Shown in pieces: positions 61,832 to 64,000 of a DNA stretch of 64,000 bases. Source of the DNA: Chlamydiales bacterium (GTDB taxonomy: Bacteria; Chlamydiota; Chlamydiia; Chlamydiales; JACKPQ01). The DNA is taken from contig JACKPQ010000002.1 of assembly GCA_024233435.1 (NCBI GenBank), positions 62,001-126,000 on the forward strand, in the 5' to 3' direction. The notes under the pieces were generated by a model. It saw nothing but the letters and a program-made list of their open reading frames with translations, was not told where the DNA came from and did not search any database. Made by a program: the position numbers and the translations under genes. The first letter of the stretch is position 1; the number at the start of each line of letters is the position of its first letter.

Positions 61832-61950
61832 TTCACTTAATCATCTAAAAAACAAAGAATAAAAAATTATTCTGATAAAATTTCTTTAAGGAGATAGAAC
61901 ACCCTAATCAATTTGATTCAAAAACTGTAAATAATATAAATTTTTTATTT

Positions 61951-61980
61951 TTGGTCATAAATCATCTGGTTTGATATAAT
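61951..61980 (+). promoter_or_regulatory. Candidate promoter of the kinase gene
   Basis: TTGGTC (61951-61956), an 18-base spacer and a perfect TATAAT (61975-61980) precede the kinase ATG by 30 bases. The gap around it (61783-62010) is otherwise AT-rich and gene-free. Confidence 0.6.
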
Positions 61981-62010
61981 TGGCGCCTAATAAACATCCA
62001 GGACTTTTGT

Positions 62011-64000
62011 ATGATTGATGAGAACCAACTGCCCAGCCATAGCCGCTTTACCTACTCGGAACGTATCGTTCCCTTTGCAGCTGGACTAGCCGTCTCTGGC
62101 ATCTATTTCTATGCTACAAATAACTTTAGTGGCAAAGACAACCGCTTACTCCTTATTCAAACTGCAGCTCTATGCTCGCTTTCTTTTGCCCGGGGTTTTT
62201 GTACCTCTAGCACACGGCAAAATATTTATTTTTTCGCCATTCCTATATCTGCTGGAGCACTAAATTGGCGTGTTGGAAAGAGCCGTAACCAAGCCCTCTT
62301 CTTTGCAGTTGCTCTCTTAATTCAAAGTACTCTTATGCACCTGCTAGGTAAGCAAATCCGCAAGAGAAAGCAAAGCAAACTCCATTCCAAATTAGACGAA
62401 CTTGCCAATTCTACTATTGAACCCCGATCTTGTGATGCACAAGGGAAATCTTTGATTAAAAGCTTTGCTTATGCTGAGGATAGAAATAATTTTAGGGATG
62501 ATGTAGAGAGCCTTCATATCGACTGCTTACTCGCCAACAATAATTTTGATGAAGCTGAATCCTGCGCTAAAACTATTTGCAATCCTGAAAAACGAATGAA
62601 TGCGCTCATGCGCATAGGCGAGAAAGACATTAATAGGAAAAAGCGCCTTATTGATGAATGTCTTTTGCTGCCCCTTTCATCCGAATCGCTAAAAGTATTA
62701 CAATTCGAAAAACAGAAGTGCACTTTCGATGATTATAAGATTATTATCCCACCAAAATCAGAAGACCATACGGGTTTATCGTTAGAGCAGTGGGACAAGA
62801 TAAAAACAATATTCAGCGACATGTTAAGAATGGAGATATCCGATTTTTCGTGCACTAAAAGTGATGGTCAACGACACATTACAATTCGTAGGCCCAACGA
62901 TCCTACAACATACGAGTGGGATGATTGCCCTTTTACGATCAAAACGCTTGATGTATGCGGTTTCTTGCTAATAACCAAGGCTGTTGTAGGCAGTGGAGCT
63001 CAGGAAACGGTCAAGGTAGTTTATAATCTCACAACCGGAAACTATTTTGCTAAGAAAAAAGCTAGCGAGGTAGAATCCACTATACTTGAAGTTATTTCAG
63101 ATTTCAAAAAGCCAGGATTACCTCCAACTTCTGTAGAAGCTAATCACAAGATCTATCAACCAAAATTTGACTGCGATCTTAATCAAGCTCTTACAAATGG
63201 ACTGCTACGCACCAGGATCAAAAAATTAACTGTTATCAAGCAAGTTTTAGCAGCCCTTAGGAATTTACATGACATTCACATAAAGGGTTTATCCTACACT
63301 CCTGTAGGAAAAACAAAAGAAAGCTCTATCCCAATTAAATCGCTGCCATTGATGCACGGAGACATCAAACCTCAAAACATTGTTTTCAATAAACGTACAG
63401 ATGAAATTATGTTGATTGATTTTGGCATGGCGCTAGAGCTTGGAAACATTTCAGGAACATATGCCTATATGGATCCTCAAACGCTTGAGTATTATAATAA
63501 CCCACTAAAAACCATCCCCAACTATGACCAATATGGTATGGATATGTCCGCTTTCTCCCAGTTTGTTGAATATCCATCACTTCCCGATTTTAAATTTCCC
63601 GAGTATCGGCGGAACGAACAGGGTCTCCTTGTCAAGGTAGAGCCTGAACCAGAAGATCCTGAAGACGTCAAGCTATTCAAATACCATCTTAAATTTGGGC
63701 AAAAAAGAGACGTCTGGGCGGCTGGAATGGTGATAGCTCAACTTTTATTTGGTGAAAAAGACGGTATGCCTGATTTGCATGTCTTTCAAAAATGTTTACC
63801 TCGAGATGATGATATTGTTAAGCATTATAAGTGGTCGGATGTCTTAAATTTGTCGGATGTCTTAATTTATAAAATTAGATATCTTAAGCAAGAATCTATT
63901 GACCTTTGCCTAGATGGACATAATAAAAATGAGCCTCTTGTACCTTTGCTTAAGCGCATGCTGCAAGTTAAGGCAAGTGAGCGAATGTCTTCCAAAGAGG
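62011..64000 (+). CDS. Membrane serine/threonine protein kinase, 3' end outside the window
   Basis: An open frame runs from ATG 62011 (AGGA 7 bases upstream) through 663 codons to the window end. Residues 18-113 hold four hydrophobic segments (e.g. IVPFAAGLAVSGIYFYAT, QALFFAVALLIQSTLMHLL). A Hanks-type kinase domain follows: glycine loop VVGSGAQETVKVVYN (about 325-339), lysine in YFAKKKA (about 348), catalytic HGDIKPQN (449-456) with HGD for the usual HRD, DFG as Asp470-Gly472, and GTYAYMDPQT and DVWAAGMVIAQLLFGE. It phosphorylates Ser/Thr of unknown targets. A large acidic insertion follows the activation loop. Confidence 0.85.
   Translation, partial: MIDENQLPSHSRFTYSERIVPFAAGLAVSGIYFYATNNFSGKDNRLLLIQTAALCSLSFARGFCTSSTRQNIYFFAIPISAGALNWRVGKSRNQALFFAVALLIQSTLMHLLGKQIRKRKQSKLHSKLDELANSTIEPRSCDAQGKSLIKSFAYAEDRNNFRDDVESLHIDCLLANNNFDEAESCAKTICNPEKRMNALMRIGEKDINRKKRLIDECLLLPLSSESLKVLQFEKQKCTFDDYKIIIPPKSEDHTGLSLEQWDKIKTIFSDMLRMEISDFSCTKSDGQRHITIRRPNDPTTYEWDDCPFTIKTLDVCGFLLITKAVVGSGAQETVKVVYNLTTGNYFAKKKASEVESTILEVISDFKKPGLPPTSVEANHKIYQPKFDCDLNQALTNGLLRTRIKKLTVIKQVLAALRNLHDIHIKGLSYTPVGKTKESSIPIKSLPLMHGDIKPQNIVFNKRTDEIMLIDFGMALELGNISGTYAYMDPQTLEYYNNPLKTIPNYDQYGMDMSAFSQFVEYPSLPDFKFPEYRRNEQGLLVKVEPEPEDPEDVKLFKYHLKFGQKRDVWAAGMVIAQLLFGEKDGMPDLHVFQKCLPRDDDIVKHYKWSDVLNLSDVLIYKIRYLKQESIDLCLDGHNKNEPLVPLLKRMLQVKASERMSSKE

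Overview
The window comes from a bacterium of the phylum Chlamydiae, most likely a Chlamydia-related lineage (a Parachlamydiales-type amoebal or animal symbiont) rather than Chlamydiaceae. The chlamydial signature is gene order as I recall it from Chlamydia trachomatis: rodA/birA, nifU-nifS-gpmA-pseudouridine synthase (CT720-CT726), the PhoU-like/Pit pair (CT691-CT692), the type III secretion block sctJ-(CT560)-sctL-sctR-sctS-sctT (CT559-CT564), sufB-C-D-S (CT684-CT687), mcsA-mcsB (CT676-CT675), frr-tsf-rpsB-tRNA-Gly (CT677-CT680) and a very long PBP2 (CT682). Against Chlamydiaceae speak a four-gene tandem array of MOMP-like porins, several nucleotide-sugar enzymes, two inverse-autotransporter-like adhesins and a protein kinase with four N-terminal hydrophobic segments. 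Exact genus cannot be fixed from the sequence alone.

Layout. 1-5.3 kb: minus-strand run (partial gene, BamE-like lipoprotein, small protein, rodA) meeting birA, then gpmA-nifS-nifU. 5.5-12.2 kb: plus-strand phosphatase, pseudouridine synthase, PhoU-like protein, phosphate permease, glycogen phosphorylase and an unknown gene. 12.3-18.7 kb: solute-binding lipoprotein, an exported GDP-mannose-dehydratase-like protein, a heavy-metal P-type ATPase, ferrochelatase and a heptosyltransferase. 18.7-23 kb: type III secretion export apparatus. 23-28.3 kb: four MOMP-like porins, each its own unit with promoter and terminator. 28.4-36.1 kb: ankyrin lipoprotein, then a minus-strand string rfbD-rfbB-kdsB-sufB-sufC-sufD-sufS in which every gene overlaps the next. 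36-45 kb: a small secreted protein, pgeF, two tandem inverse autotransporters behind a palindrome-rich leader, aldehyde dehydrogenase, CPBP protease and a DUF687-like protein between direct repeats. 45-51 kb: rsmB, a Gln-rich exported protein, mcsA-mcsB, a bifunctional CDP-ribitol synthase-like protein and an AEC transporter. 51-58.6 kb: tRNAs, frr-tsf-rpsB, small paralogous membrane proteins, an exported protein at the place where Chlamydia has ompA, and PBP2. 58.6-64 kb: UDP-glucuronate decarboxylase and 4-epimerase, an MFS protein, and a kinase cut by the window end.

How the genes work together. The main theme is the cell envelope: porins, adhesins, type III secretion, LPS heptose/KDO enzymes, nucleotide-sugar enzymes (dTDP-rhamnose, UDP-xylose, UDP-galacturonate, CDP-ribitol) and RodA/PBP2 for septal or elongation peptidoglycan. 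A second theme is Fe-S and haem supply: an intact Suf system sits beside a NifU/NifS pair that has lost its catalytic residues. Non-coding signals include 18-bp-spaced promoters and TTAAYGT half-sites at porin genes, a dispersed imperfect inverted-repeat element (three copies and a remnant) and a 19-bp palindrome present twice.
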